64,000 nucleotides of DNA, taken from assembly GCA_019671135.1 (NCBI GenBank), contig JAHRHY010000005.1, positions 1,054,001 through 1,118,000 on the forward strand, given 5' to 3'. How positions within the stretch are numbered: the stretch's first letter is position 1; the number at the start of each line of letters is the position of its first letter. Below, piece after piece: positions 39,156-50,388 of the stretch. Under the pieces are notes generated by a model that was not told the origin of the DNA, did no database searches, and was given only the letters and a program-made list of their open reading frames with translations. This DNA comes from Linnemannia hyalina (taxonomy: Eukaryota > Mortierellomycota > Mortierellomycetes > Mortierellales > Mortierellaceae). Position numbers and translations under genes: made by a program.

Positions 39156-41199
39156 ATGTCAGGATACCCAGGAAATTACCAGCCTCAGCCTCCCTACGGA
39201 GCTCCTCCTCCAGCTTACCCGGTCTACCCCCAACATGGCCCACCCTCAGGCTATCCTCCTCAACCGGGCCACTATGCCCCTCCAGCTCACGCCCCTGGAT
39301 ATCCTGCAGCCTACCCCCCACCCCAGCATTACCCTCCACCAGGGGCACCTGCTCCCTATGGAGCTCCTCCCCCAGGTGGTGCATACCCACCCCCGGCTGC
39401 CTCACCTTATGGCGCACCGCCTCCAGCTGCCCACCCTCCCTACGGCGCACCTCCAGCTGCTCACCCTCCTTACGGCGCACCTCCAGCTGCTCATCCTCCC
39501 TACGGCGCACCTCAAATTGCCCACTCTCCTTACGGAGCACCCCCAATTGCTCACTCGTCGCCCTACCCCCAGCCTGCGTACCGTCCTCCTGCTGCTGCTC
39601 CTCCTCCAATCACCCATATTCCTCAGTATATGGTGAGTCTTATTTCATCTGTTACCTCCTCCTATCTTTTTCTTGCACTTGTTATTGTGTTTCCCCGGTT
39701 AGAGGATCAAATTTCCAAGAGCTGGTCGGTTCTCTCCTGTGGATTGGAGTCGAGAGTCATGTGATAGGGGCCAATGTCACAATGGTAGCTGACTACGATT
39801 GACCAATCCTCGAAGCTCCCCTGACAACTTTTCTCTTCGTCTTCACTGAATGGGAAATAGATGACCCCTGCCAACGTGGCTCCGCCTCCTCAGGGCTGGC
39901 ATATGGTCCAGAACCCAAATATCCCCGCACCCACTAACTTCCAGCTCTCCAACTGTACCGGTCGTAAGCGCGCGCTCTTGATCGGTGTTAACTACTTCGG
40001 CCAAAAGGCCGAGCTCCGTGGGTGCGTTTCTTCTTTCTGCTTGATTATTTCAATGCGCGAATGTATGCTTTCTTAATTCGCAGGTCAATTAATTTGTATA
40101 TCTCTTATTCATAATAACAATAGTTGTATCAATGATGTTCGCAACATCAAGGCGTTCATCCGCAGGTTTGGGTTCCGCGAAGAGGATACAGTAACATTGA
40201 CGGACGATCAGGCAGATCCAACAAGGATCCCCACAAAGGCCAACATACTCTCCGGAATGCAGTGGCTCGTTCGGGATGCACGACCAAACGACTCGTTCTT
40301 CTTGCATTTCAGCGGACACGGTGGTCAGACAGCCGATCTCGACGGCGACGAGGACGATGGATACGACAATACCATTTACCCGGTTGACCACACAAGAGCG
40401 GGTGTTATTGTTGACGATCTCATGCACGATATCATGGTCAAGCCCCTCCCTGCAGGATGTCGTCTTACTGCGATTATGGACTGCTGTCATTCGGGATCGG
40501 CCCTGGATCTACCATTCACTTACAGTACCACGGGACAGCTCAAGGACCAGAATATCTTGCAGGGCGTTGGAAGTGGTATTAAGGGCGCTGGAATGTCCTA
40601 CCTCAGAGGAGATCTTGGTGGAGTGATGAACAGTCTTGGAGGCATCGGCAAGAAAATTGGTCGGCCTAATGACCGTCAGCGTATTATCCAGACAAAATCT
40701 AGTCCCTCGGACTGTATCATGTTCAGTGGGTATGTTGTCGATCTTGTTGAAGCTGGGTTGCTGTGTATTTTGGATGTGTTTGTTTTGATGGGCGAAGTTT
40801 TTGTGGCAACTGACTCTTGTATACCGTTGTTGAAATGAATGCAATCTATAGATGCAAGGATAACCAGACATCGGCTGATGCGAAAGAAGCTGGCTTTGGT
40901 ATGACAGGAGCCATGACCTTCTCCTTCATCACAGCGTAAGTCAGCCATCTCAATTCAAAAATACCCCCCCCTTCGCGTTTGCAAGTTTCGACTACTTGCT
41001 CGGAGAACACATGGATGCGTTACTAATTAATGTTAACTCTTTTTTCTTCTTTACATGCTCTAGTTTAACGGCGAACCCTCGTCAGTCATATCTCCAGTTG
41101 CTCAACAGCATTCGTGATGTCCTGCGCGCAAAGTACGAGCAAAAGCCTCAGCTCAGCTCCAGTCACCCTGTCGATCTCAACTTGATCTTCACCATGTAA
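39156..41199 (+). CDS. MCA1: Type I metacaspase with Pro/Tyr-rich repeat prodomain
   Basis: Five exons: 39156..39632, 39861..40021, 40124..40729, 40852..40935 and 41064..41199, giving 487 residues. Residues 1-180 are rich in Pro, Tyr, Gly and Ala with repeated PYGAPP units. The peptidase C14 fold begins [20 protein letters not shown]. The catalytic His is in HFSGHGGQ and the catalytic Cys in [11 protein letters not shown]. The C-terminus, [10 protein letters not shown], is typical of fungal Mca1. Metacaspases cleave after Arg/Lys, are Ca2+-dependent, and act in stress-induced death, protein-aggregate clearance and ageing. The prodomain resembles yeast Mca1's Q/N- and Pro-rich region and may favour aggregation. 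Confidence 0.95.
39432..39551 (+). repeat. Four tandem 30-bp repeats in the metacaspase prodomain
   Basis: Units 39432-39461, 39462-39491, 39492-39521 and 39522-39551 each code for H-P/S-P-Y-G-A-P-x-x-A. The first three are nearly identical and the fourth is diverged; a partial unit precedes them. Confidence 0.85.
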
Positions 41200-41348
41200 T
41201 GTCCCTTCTTTTTTGCTCTTTTCTCTTTTCTCGTCATATGTGTACATTAATAAAACCAATTGGAAAGCGAGTGTGATCTTGCTTATATGGTGGATGAAGA
41301 GTATGTATGCTAGAATGTGCGGATCAGGGTGGCTTGACCAAGGCAAGA
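41200..41348. other. Short convergent spacer
   Basis: About 150 bp between the metacaspase and THI6 stop codons; AATAAA at 41249-41254 is a candidate poly(A) signal. Confidence 0.5.
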
Positions 41349-43656
41349 TTAGACGGTGACGGTCTTGATGCGGGCGTCGTTGAGCATCTGCTGAGGGGTC
41401 AAATTGGCAATCTCGTCGATGAATGCGGCTCTGAAGGTGCCTGGTCCGTGGACATCAGCACGGGTGGCAGCATGTTCTCCTGCAAGGTTCAACGCCACAA
41501 TTCTAATGGTAAAAAAAAATGATGAGAGTACGTTAATATTATGGTGTGATGTATCATTCGGCAATATTTAGCATACTCAAGAAAACATCTGAAGGACAAA
41601 AAAAACGTACCCGGCAACAGCGGCGGCAAAGTGGTCGTTAGGAGAGATGGCAGCAAAAGACGCGATCGAGGAAGCGATCATGCATCCAGATCCAGTAATA
41701 CGACCCTGATAAGCATGTCCGTTCTCAATCGCTACCGTCCTGAATCCATCAGAAACATAGTCGATCATTCCCGTCATGGCAACAACAGCGCCCTCACGGC
41801 GCGCAATCGCTTGAACAATTGCCGCAGGGTTAGAGAAGCCCGATCCCATGCTATCGACGCCGCGCATGGCAATGGTCTCGGTCTTGTCTCCTCCGCCGAT
41901 GATCTTGGCGATGGTCGAGATCTCGCCGGCGTTGCCCTTGATGATGTCGACGTGCATTGCGTTCAGGATCTTGCGGGTTGTCTCCTCGCGAAGCTTTGTT
42001 GCGCCAGCGCCCACAGGGTCAAACACAACAGGCTTCGACTGAGCATTTGCGTGCTTACCTATTTGCACATCAGCAATTAACGGTCAGTCCTAACCGTACT
42101 TTTAGATCGTCATTATCGCACGAACCTCGGAGACATACGTCATGATTCATAATTGTGACATACCCGCCTCGTACATGCAGTCGACAAAGGAGTCGGTCAA
42201 GGTTCCAATATTGAGGACGACAGACGAGACGACCTTTGAAAGATCCTCAGCCTCAATAGCCGAAGGTGCCATGATGGGCGATCCGCCCAAAGCCAGAGTC
42301 GCGTTGGCAGTGTCGTTCATGACTACATAGTTGGAGATATGATGAGTCAATGGCGACTTCTCCCGAAGGGTGGTCAACATCTGAGGGAAGGACTTGATCA
42401 CATCCTCCACACTGGCACGACCATCCTGGACGGTGCCACGGATGTTGTTCTGGTGTTTTTTCGAAGCAAGCTCGTGTCCGATCTTGAACTCTGACAAAAG
42501 CTGCTCAGATGCGACCTTGGCATCCTGAGCACCCACAATTCCCGTCACAACCGCAATCCCGTCCACGATACGTCCATGAGCGCCCGCAGAGTGTGTGACA
42601 ACACGACGGGTGTTGTCGTGCTTAATTCCTCCAATGACCACTGTCTTCATTTCGCTCTCGGCAGGGAGGGCCTCGAGGATGGCGCGGACACCGATGGGTC
42701 CCAGGGTACGTTTGGGAGACTTGGTCTGGGTCATGAAGCAGGTTCCGATACCGATATAATCCGCGCCGTCGGCCAGTGCCTTTTGGGCCTCCTCGGTTGT
42801 GCCCGTCGAGATTCCAAGGATTTTGTTGGGTCCGAGCAAGCGACGCGCCTCGACACAGGAAATGTCATCCTGACCGACATGTGCGCCCTCTGCGTCAATC
42901 GCAAGTGCAACTTCGAGATTGTCGTTAATCAACAAAGGAACGTTGTGCTATCATGTCATCGTTCGAATATCGTGGGAAATGGGTAAACAATGTGAGATGT
43001 TTTCGTTGAGTCATAGAGGGAGTGCTTGCGGTTTTTTTTTTCTCGTTCCGCACAAAAGGAAAGAACAGAAAGATCCTGTCTCTCTGGTTGTTGTTACACG
43101 ACTCATCCTTATTTTGTCTTCATCCGCCGCCTCCTCCTTTGTGAACGAAACGATGGGGGAGGAGTGCTTGTCGCAGGAGTTTGAAAAAAATAATCAAATT
43201 ACAACCGTTTCTTCCTCGACCATCTCGTTCTCTTTCATTTTATCTATCCCTCTTGTAGATGTATCCTCCCGACGGTCCCTGATCCTGCTTGTCATTGATG
43301 CATCCTGTAGCCCCTCTTTGGTCGCTGCTAATCGCGAAAAGCAAGGGCATGAATATGATCCCGTCTATGCCTATGGATATGACCTCCAGCTGCATGTTGG
43401 CGGGTAAATAAAGTCCATGGAAACGAAATAGCTTAATCGCGTTGTCTGCGTGAAGTGGTACCTTCTTGGTGACGGCATGGACTTTGCGCGCGAGCTCGAT
43501 AAAGGCAGGGGTGTCGAGGTCCTTTTCGCGGAGCTGGACGAGGGTCACTCCGCCGAGGATTGAGTCTTCAACGGACTGGAGGAGGGTTCTTGAAGGGTGG
43601 TTCAGACCTGAGTCTGTGACGAGGTACAACGAGTAATCGACTGTTGGCTTGGCCAT
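41349..43656 (-). CDS. THI6: Bifunctional thiamine-phosphate synthase / hydroxyethylthiazole kinase
   Basis: Four exons on the minus strand: 43462..43656, 42164..42947, 41611..42058 and 41349..41502, giving 526 residues (yeast Thi6 is similar). The N-terminal half is ThiE-like: YSLYLVTDSGL, VTLVQLREKD, LLINDNLEVALAI, GAHVGQDD and YIGIGTCFMTQTKS. The C-terminal half is ThiM-like: PLTHHISNYVVMNDTANATL, GGSPIMA, KPVVFDPVGAG, NAGEI and GSGCM. It phosphorylates hydroxyethylthiazole and joins it to hydroxymethylpyrimidine diphosphate to make thiamine monophosphate. It is divergent from THI20, 318 bp away. The first intron is 514 nt; I looked for the conserved TPP-riboswitch core (CTGAGA and partner) in it and did not find it. 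Confidence 0.95.
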
Positions 43657-43974
43657 TTTGATAGGAATATTAGCTTATGAAAAGGGGAGAAAGTCGAAGG
43701 AGAAAGTATGGTCAGGTCGAGTGATGGGAATGAGAAGAAAGAATGAGGAGAAGGAAGAAGAAGGAGTGAATGAGAGAGACAAAAAGAAAAGGTGGGAAGC
43801 AACAGGTTTTATTGGGGCGACTGATAATCTTAACTTTTGAGTGCGAACACATAAAAGAAAAAGATCAGTTTGGTCTTGATTTTCCCTTTCTTTTCTCACA
43901 CTCGCTCCTCCTTCTTTACCCGCCCAACTTCCTTCACTTCTCATTCATTCTTTTCACTTCATTTACATTCGACA
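43657..43974. promoter_or_regulatory. Shared divergent promoter of THI6 and THI20
   Basis: A 318 bp interval between the two ATG codons is the only space for both promoters. The THI20 side has a CT-rich leader and the THI6 side is GA-rich on the + strand. No specific binding motif was recognised. Coordinate regulation by thiamine is inferred from gene arrangement and pathway. Confidence 0.55.
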
Positions 43975-46490
43975 ATGACTGCAGGCTTCCACGTCCACGT
44001 CCCCTTCAAGGCACTGACCATCGCCGGCAGCGACAGCGGCGGGTATGAAACCTACACTCTCCCATATTCTTCTCCCACAAACGACTCCACTCTCTCACCT
44101 TTTCCATTACTTCGTATTGGTATTAAGAATAACTAACGGCCATATCCAGGTCATGTATTGCACCTACACATAATCCTAATGCACCCTCACATATACTATT
44201 GACACAAATAGAGGAGCAGGAATCCAGGCTGATCTCAAGACCTTCACTTCACTCGAGACCTTTGGTACTTCAGTCATCACCTCGGTGACCTCACAGAACA
44301 CCCTTGCTGTCGATGGCATCCATGCGATCCCCGCTGCCTTTGTCGCCCAACAGCTCGAGGCTGTCCTTTCCGACATCGGCACCAACGCCATCAAGACAGG
44401 TAACTTTTCTTTGATCACTTTTGTGTTTTGATGCATCATTAATTTTTGATCCAATGCAATGCGTGAGAAAACCTTGCATCAAAGAAAAAAGAATTGAGTT
44501 TGCATACATTATCCTCACGTACCATGCTCTTTTCATCATACTCTTCGTGCCAGGCATGCTGTGTAACGCCGAGATCGTGTCGGCAGTCGCAAAGACTCTT
44601 CGCAAGTTCTATCCAGACTCGGAAAAGAATGTCCCCAACCTGGTCGTCGACCCCGTCATGATTGCCACCTCTGGCGCCGCACTCCTCGACTCGAACGCCA
44701 TCGAGACCCTGATCAAGGACATCCTGCCCCTCTGCCTCGTTCTCACCCCCAACGTCCCCGAGGCAGAGTTCATCCTCGCCAACCACCAAAAGACAAACAC
44801 CGCGATCAAGATCGACTCATTGGATCAGATGAAACTCGCTGCTCAGGAGCTGGCTCGCTTGGGACCCTCGATCATTCTCTTGAAAGGCGGCCACTTACCT
44901 CTTTACAAGTCCAGTGGCAAGGCTGTCCCCCATGAACTGTTTGACTCGATCAGCGATCTGTCGGTTGAGATGGAGGAGCTCGAGTTGGTTGACTTGATCT
45001 GGGATTCTCGCACCGGCGTCTTTACAGAGCTCCGCAAGGACTTTTTGAGGACTAGCAGCACCCACGGCACAGGGTGTACTCTCAGCGCCGCCATTGCCGC
45101 CTACCTTGCCCATGGATTCGAAGGTACTTTCTATGGAATGTGGTAGTACGCAGTATTTGACGTTTCAGGAATGTGTGAATGAAAAGTGCGCGGCTAACAT
45201 GACACATCCCGACCGTTGGTGCTCGTCGTTAAATAGCTCACGAGGCCATCACCAAGGCTACCGACTACATCCAATCAGCCATTCGCGACGGACTCACTGT
45301 TGGAAATGGCAAGGGCTGCTTGAACCATTTCCACCACGTCGTCCCTCGCTCTATCGAAAAGTAAGTCGACAATACGCGTCACGCCTTGCGCATCCATTTC
45401 ATGTGATTATTTACGCATTCAATTTCAGGTACTTACTTGCATACCCTCATCCTCACGACCACAAATCATTGTCGAATAGGCCTACGCGTTACAACCCTCA
45501 CCCATTGACCAGCCACCTCCTCCAGGCATGCAAGGACGACTGGGAGAAATATACCCAACATGCCTTTGTTCAGGGTATCGCCGACGGAACATTGCCCAAG
45601 GAGAGTTTCATCCACTACATGAAGCAGGACTACTTGTTCTTACAGACTTATGCGCGTGCACACGGATTGGGAGCCTTCAAGGCCCGCACTATGGCTGAGT
45701 CCAAGGCCTTTGCCGAAATTGTCGTTCATATTGCTGATGAATCCAAGTTGCACGTCGACGTAAGTGCTCTTTTTGAATACGACAATTGCTTGCATGGCGC
45801 GTTTGAGGTTGTCTGAGTGACTATTCTGAAATGACATTTTTCTTTTCTCCCGCCTTGTCTTTTACGAGCATAGTACTGTGCAAAGTGGGGAATTACTTAC
45901 GAGGAGATGGTGAACACACCTGAGAGCATGGCCAACGTCGCCTACACCCGCTACGTCTTGGACATTGGTAAGCTCTCGCATTCTTACTGCAGTGCGTTCC
46001 ATATAACTTCGAAGAAGAATGAGAAGTTAACACGTAAATCATAAATCACTTCCAAATAGGAATGACGGGAGACCTTTTGGAGTTGGGCTTGGCGATTGCA
46101 CCCTGTCTGATCGGATACGGCCAGATCGGCGAACGCCTCTACAGCGACCCCAACACGCTCAAGGGTGATGCCAACCCATACTGGGAGTGGATCAAGAACT
46201 ACAAGGACAGCGACTACCAGTCTGCTGTCACCCGTGGAATTGGTACGTATCTAGAGAGCGTGAACGAAAATGAGAGGAGAATCGCGTTTGATGCTATCAT
46301 ACGCAAGCACGCCTAACAAATTGACCACTCTCTCTCTCTCTCTCTCTCTCTCTTGACTTTAGCCAACTTGGAGCGCCAGTGCAACATCCAACAGCCTTCG
46401 GCTCACCGCCTCAAGCAGCTGGAGGAAGTATTCCGAACAGCAACTCGTCTCGAAGCGTCCTTCTGGGACATGGCTCTGCACCAGCTGTAA
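43975..46490 (+). CDS. THI20: HMP / HMP-phosphate kinase fused to a TenA-type thiaminase domain
   Basis: Eight exons: 43975..44042, 44212..44399, 44554..45123, 45237..45360, 45429..45759, 45874..45967, 46060..46242 and 46363..46490, giving 561 residues, close to yeast Thi20. The N-terminal ThiD kinase shows [37 protein letters not shown] and the anion-hole motif [10 protein letters not shown]. The C-terminal TenA/THI-4 domain shows [29 protein letters not shown] and YCAKWGI, and ends EASFWDMAL. The kinase makes HMP-diphosphate for Thi6; the TenA part salvages pyrimidine from degraded thiamine. The last intron contains (CT)13 directly upstream of its acceptor. Confidence 0.95.
46328..46353 (+). 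repeat. (CT)13 microsatellite in the last THI20 intron
   Basis: A perfect CT dinucleotide run ending about ten bases before the TAG acceptor at 46361-46362, so it also serves as the polypyrimidine tract. Confidence 0.9.
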
Positions 46491-46640
46491 AACCTTTTCT
46501 TCATCATCCCTGTCATCTCACACCCACTCGCTTCACGCTATGCATTGTAACACGTCGTTTTTTATACAGAAATAAACCAAAAATACCATCTATGACTCCC
46601 TGCTAGGGTATCGAGTGATATTGTAGTTTGCTTCATCTTC
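46491..46640. other. Short convergent spacer
   Basis: About 150 bp between THI20 and the GCK-III kinase stop codons, with AAATAAACC at 46570-46578 as a possible poly(A) region for THI20. Confidence 0.4.
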
Positions 46641-49600
46641 TCACCCCTTCAATTGCTCACTCAGACCCTTAACAAACAGCCTCGAGAACCCGGGAATCTC
46701 CTGCTCTGCATTTTCGAACGCCAACCTCAAATCCTCGATCGCGTGGCGCTCACTGTCACGAAGACTCAGTCCATGAAGCTATCAAGGTCAACAATAAGTA
46801 AGGAGGAACAGATTAGGACCAGTGACCTTAAAACGCGAGACAAGCCGGCGAATGCAAAAATGTGTTGTACTCTTACGTTGGTAAGGACGGGTCGCACGAA
46901 GGTCTGGTAGACTTTGTCGTGTGGTCGTTCTCCCGAGACGGGGCGTTCTTTACGCTGCTGCTCGCTGACAGCCAGCTTTTCAACATCTTGATATTTGCGA
47001 TGACGAACCGTGTCCGAATCCCCTGGCCTCTTCTATATCGTCATACAAGTCAAAAAAGCAAAGAAGATGTTACTCGCACGCTCCCAATCTCTCGAGAAAC
47101 AGGCAAGTCGCGAGCTATAATACATGCAGCTCAAGGTTTAGGTACGTACATCGTGATGTCCGTTGCGTCCGTTGGAGTGGCCGTTGCCGTTACTGTGTTT
47201 GTTGTTTCCTTCGTTGATTACAGAGTGCTGACTGGACCCCGAGCTTGGTGGTCTTGTCTGCTGGGATATCTGTTGCTGTTGAGCTGCGATACCTCCAGGC
47301 ACGCGAACCGTTCCGAAATCCCAATCGCCATCCTGAGCATCCTCGTATCTAGTGCTGTGTAAGGTTACAAGAAACAAATCAGTTTGTTAGAGACTGGCAT
47401 CTTGTTTTGTTCCTGTTGAATGTGCCAGAGCATGTAGGCCTTCTTCTTACTTTCCGCCCTCGTCGTCAGAGGATTCGCTCTCTCGTCCGCCACCTTCTGC
47501 CAACCACCTCTCGTGGATCTCCAGAAGTTCGGTCAAGTATGAAGACTTTTTGGCGGAACGGATGAATCTATGCTTTGAAAGCTCCTTTGCCGATGGGCGC
47601 TATTCAATGACGAAAAATAAAGTACGAGTATGAGTATGCCTAATCCAGATTCCCTTCAATAGCCATCACTCAACACAAAAAGATTCAAAGGAAAAGAAAA
47701 CTTACGAGAGCAGGATCCCTTTGCAGACAAGCCGCAACAAAGTCCTTGAAAGCTCTAGTATAATTACCCTCCAAAACCGGAGGGGTATTCTTGGGGATCA
47801 AGAAAAGAACCTTCATGGGGTGCATGTCCGAATAAGGAGGTTCGCCTTTTGCTAGCTCGATCGCAGTAATGCCTAGTGACCAGATATCGGCCTTGTTGTC
47901 ATATCCAGACTGCTTGATCACTTCTGGCGCCATCCAGAACTATTGTTAGAAAAATGGGATAGGTAGGCGGAGGTGTTAGTATAGGTTTCCTTGGTTTGGC
48001 TCATTGGCAGACGAATGGTGAAAGTTCCCCGGCTTTTTCTCATCCTTTGCTTACGGGTGTTCCGACGAAGGTATTCTTTTTTGTCATGGTCGCAGTAAGC
48101 TATCAAGATCAAGGAGTGAGCAAAGGAGTAGTACACATGGTTTAGTAAGCGGATCATCCCAATGAACTAATGAATTGCTCTTAACCAGCTTATTCAATAG
48201 CTTTCATGCACTGTAGCTGTACCTGACCAGAGACTCCGAAATCCGCTAATTTCACATCGCCATCCGCTGTCAGTAATACATTCGCAGCTAGAAAAAGAAA
48301 AGGTACAGAAAGGAATGAAGGTCAGAAAGTGAATTCCTTTCTCAAAAAAAAAAAAAAAAAAAAGAATGTCCGCTGGTTGGACTGGATACATCGCGCCTAT
48401 CGATTGCTCCCTTCGGTGCAAAAGAGCGTGAGGGAAAGTAAATGTATCTTTGTCGCCGACACGGATACAGGTTTTGTGGATGCGCCTCGAACGTACCTTT
48501 GATGTCTAGTAGCGGTCCAGGTGACAAATATCGGTGGAGCAAGACAAAAAAACAACCAAAAAAAGGTTTTGAACAGTTAGAGTTTTTGCGTTTGGCAGGG
48601 TGTATAAAAGATACATACAACACATACACGCACAACCATGAGTCCCCGACTTGTTCAATGGCTCACTCTCTATTATTCTTCTCTGGACCTTCTTCCGTCT
48701 CTTTGCACATACCTCGATGAAGTTTGCCTTCTCCGTGAAGGTATTCTAGACCCTTGAGCAATTCCCGAGCAATGATGGCGATAAAATCCTCTCTGAACGT
48801 AGCAGCTTTCATCTAAATATGGTCATTGACGAGGTACATAAGTTTTAGTATCCCCATCTCTCATCCCTAGGTCAGCAGGCAACCCTTTTTTTTTTTGAAG
48901 ATAACATCCGCAGAAAGAAAAATATTCAAAAAGTGCCTTACGAGGTCTGAACAGGATCCTCCTGAGCAGTACTCCATGATAATCCACAGGTTCGCGCCCT
49001 TCAAGAATGACGCAAAGTATCTAATCATAAAAAGCAGGGATAAGGAATATAACCAGGTGAGTGATTCTTGCGGATGACAAGTCATGGTTTAAGAACAAAA
49101 AAGGCGCTTGACTAGGGGTGGCGTTCGAAGAATGATGATCCACGCACCTGGTGACATAGGGTGAGTCGAGCTGTGAAAGAATGTTGATCTCCTGTTGAAT
49201 ATCGTCAATTTCGTCCTCGGCGTTCTCCAGATCGATGATCTTGATAGCTACAGGCTTCTTTGTCCTGCGGTCGAACCTATGTTATAACACACAAGCAATG
49301 GAGAAAGGACAGGGAGGTAAGTAAGTCGAACAAGAGGAAGTGAGATAGGAGAACCTATCATTATATCGTTCCTATATTCAGCCTAACGATGTGTTGAGAG
49401 CGTGAACAAAACTGTATTCATGGTTATGCATTGACACAGGAAAAGGGAGTGGCGGGCGCACAGTCTTTATCGCAACCAAGCAACAATCGAAAAGGATGGA
49501 GAGATGTGAGGAAGGAATGGATTGGAAACCACGGAGCGAGAGCGTGGAAAAGGAAGGTTTTGTCAACAAGGCAAAAAACAACAAAAAAAGTCAGGGGTTC

Positions 49601-50388
49601 AAAATCGGAGTGAGGGCAAGAAAGTACGAGAGAGGCAAGATGACGAGAAACAAGGACGAGGTGACAGGACAGAGGAGAGGATGAAAACAGCTGACCATCC
49701 ATGCCTCCACACCTCACACACACAAACGCAAACACACAGGCAAGAAAACGAAGAAACGCCCAATGCCTCGTCCATCGGAAACAATGATGACAGCAAGTAG
49801 GGGGGACAAAGGCTCTACCCAACCGCAGCCTTCGTTGCCACCCTACTCTCATCTCATCCCATCCCCTTTTCGTTTTTTTTTATCGATTTTGTCTGACGAC
49901 AACTGGGCTTTCTCTTTTTTCTGTTGTCATTCCTTGTTCACTTACCCTTTGAAAACTTCGCCGAACGATCCCTTGCCTAGAATAACCAAAAAACAAGGAT
50001 CCAATTGATAGCGTGTAAATAAACCCATGGCCCATGGAAGACAAGAACATACAAGTAAAAAATAGAAACAAGCAGGGGAAAGGTTAGCCATCTTATGCGC
50101 AGACAAGAACTGCCCCTCTGTCCTTGGCAACAATAGCACATCCACAATGGTACAAGCTGTAACGATGGAGCAAACGAGAAAAGGGCAAAAAGGCCGCGGT
50201 CAGTTTTTTTTACCGATACGCTCAAGTTTGACGTAGTACTCTTCTGGGTCAAGTTGACTGGAAACGCTCTAAAGAAGTAAAAAATGTAATGGAGCAATGA
50301 ATGAGGACAGGAAAGAGAGATGATCCTGACATGGCGAGATGTCGAGCCGTGGGGGTTTAGTCTCGGCCTAGTCGTGTTAGGTTACCAT
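46641..50388 (-). CDS. GCK-III (MST3/Sps1-like) STE20-family kinase
   Basis: Fourteen coding exons on the minus strand: 50386..50388, 50214..50268, 49946..49976, 49148..49276, 48942..49020, 48713..48812, 48497..48505, 48223..48287, 48055..48099, 47706..47939, 47451..47599, 47150..47348, 46877..47032 and 46641..46778, giving 463 residues. The kinase domain is N-terminal: [83 protein letters not shown] and [12 protein letters not shown]. The sequence after the kinase ([24 protein letters not shown]) and the C-terminal dimer-like helices match germinal-centre kinase III. These kinases work with Mo25-like scaffolds in polarity, septation and stress signalling. The start codon is split off alone by the first intron. 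Exon 7 is 9 nt and codes for the D-I-K of the catalytic loop. Confidence 0.93.
48344..48363. repeat. Homopolymer A20 in the intron after the 9-nt exon
   Basis: Twenty A on the + strand (U-run in the transcript) in the intron 48288..48496 of the GCK-III gene. Confidence 0.85.

Noticed and set aside
38630..39802. 390-codon + strand ORF and its antisense partner at 38980-39609
   Set aside because: Out-of-frame shadows of the divergent promoter and the metacaspase repeat; the true frame continues into the C14 domain.
42948..43461. THI6 first intron as a possible TPP riboswitch, suggested by gene identity and an AGGATCAGGGACC-like stretch
   Set aside because: The conserved CTGAGA element and its partner helix are not seen on the transcribed strand.
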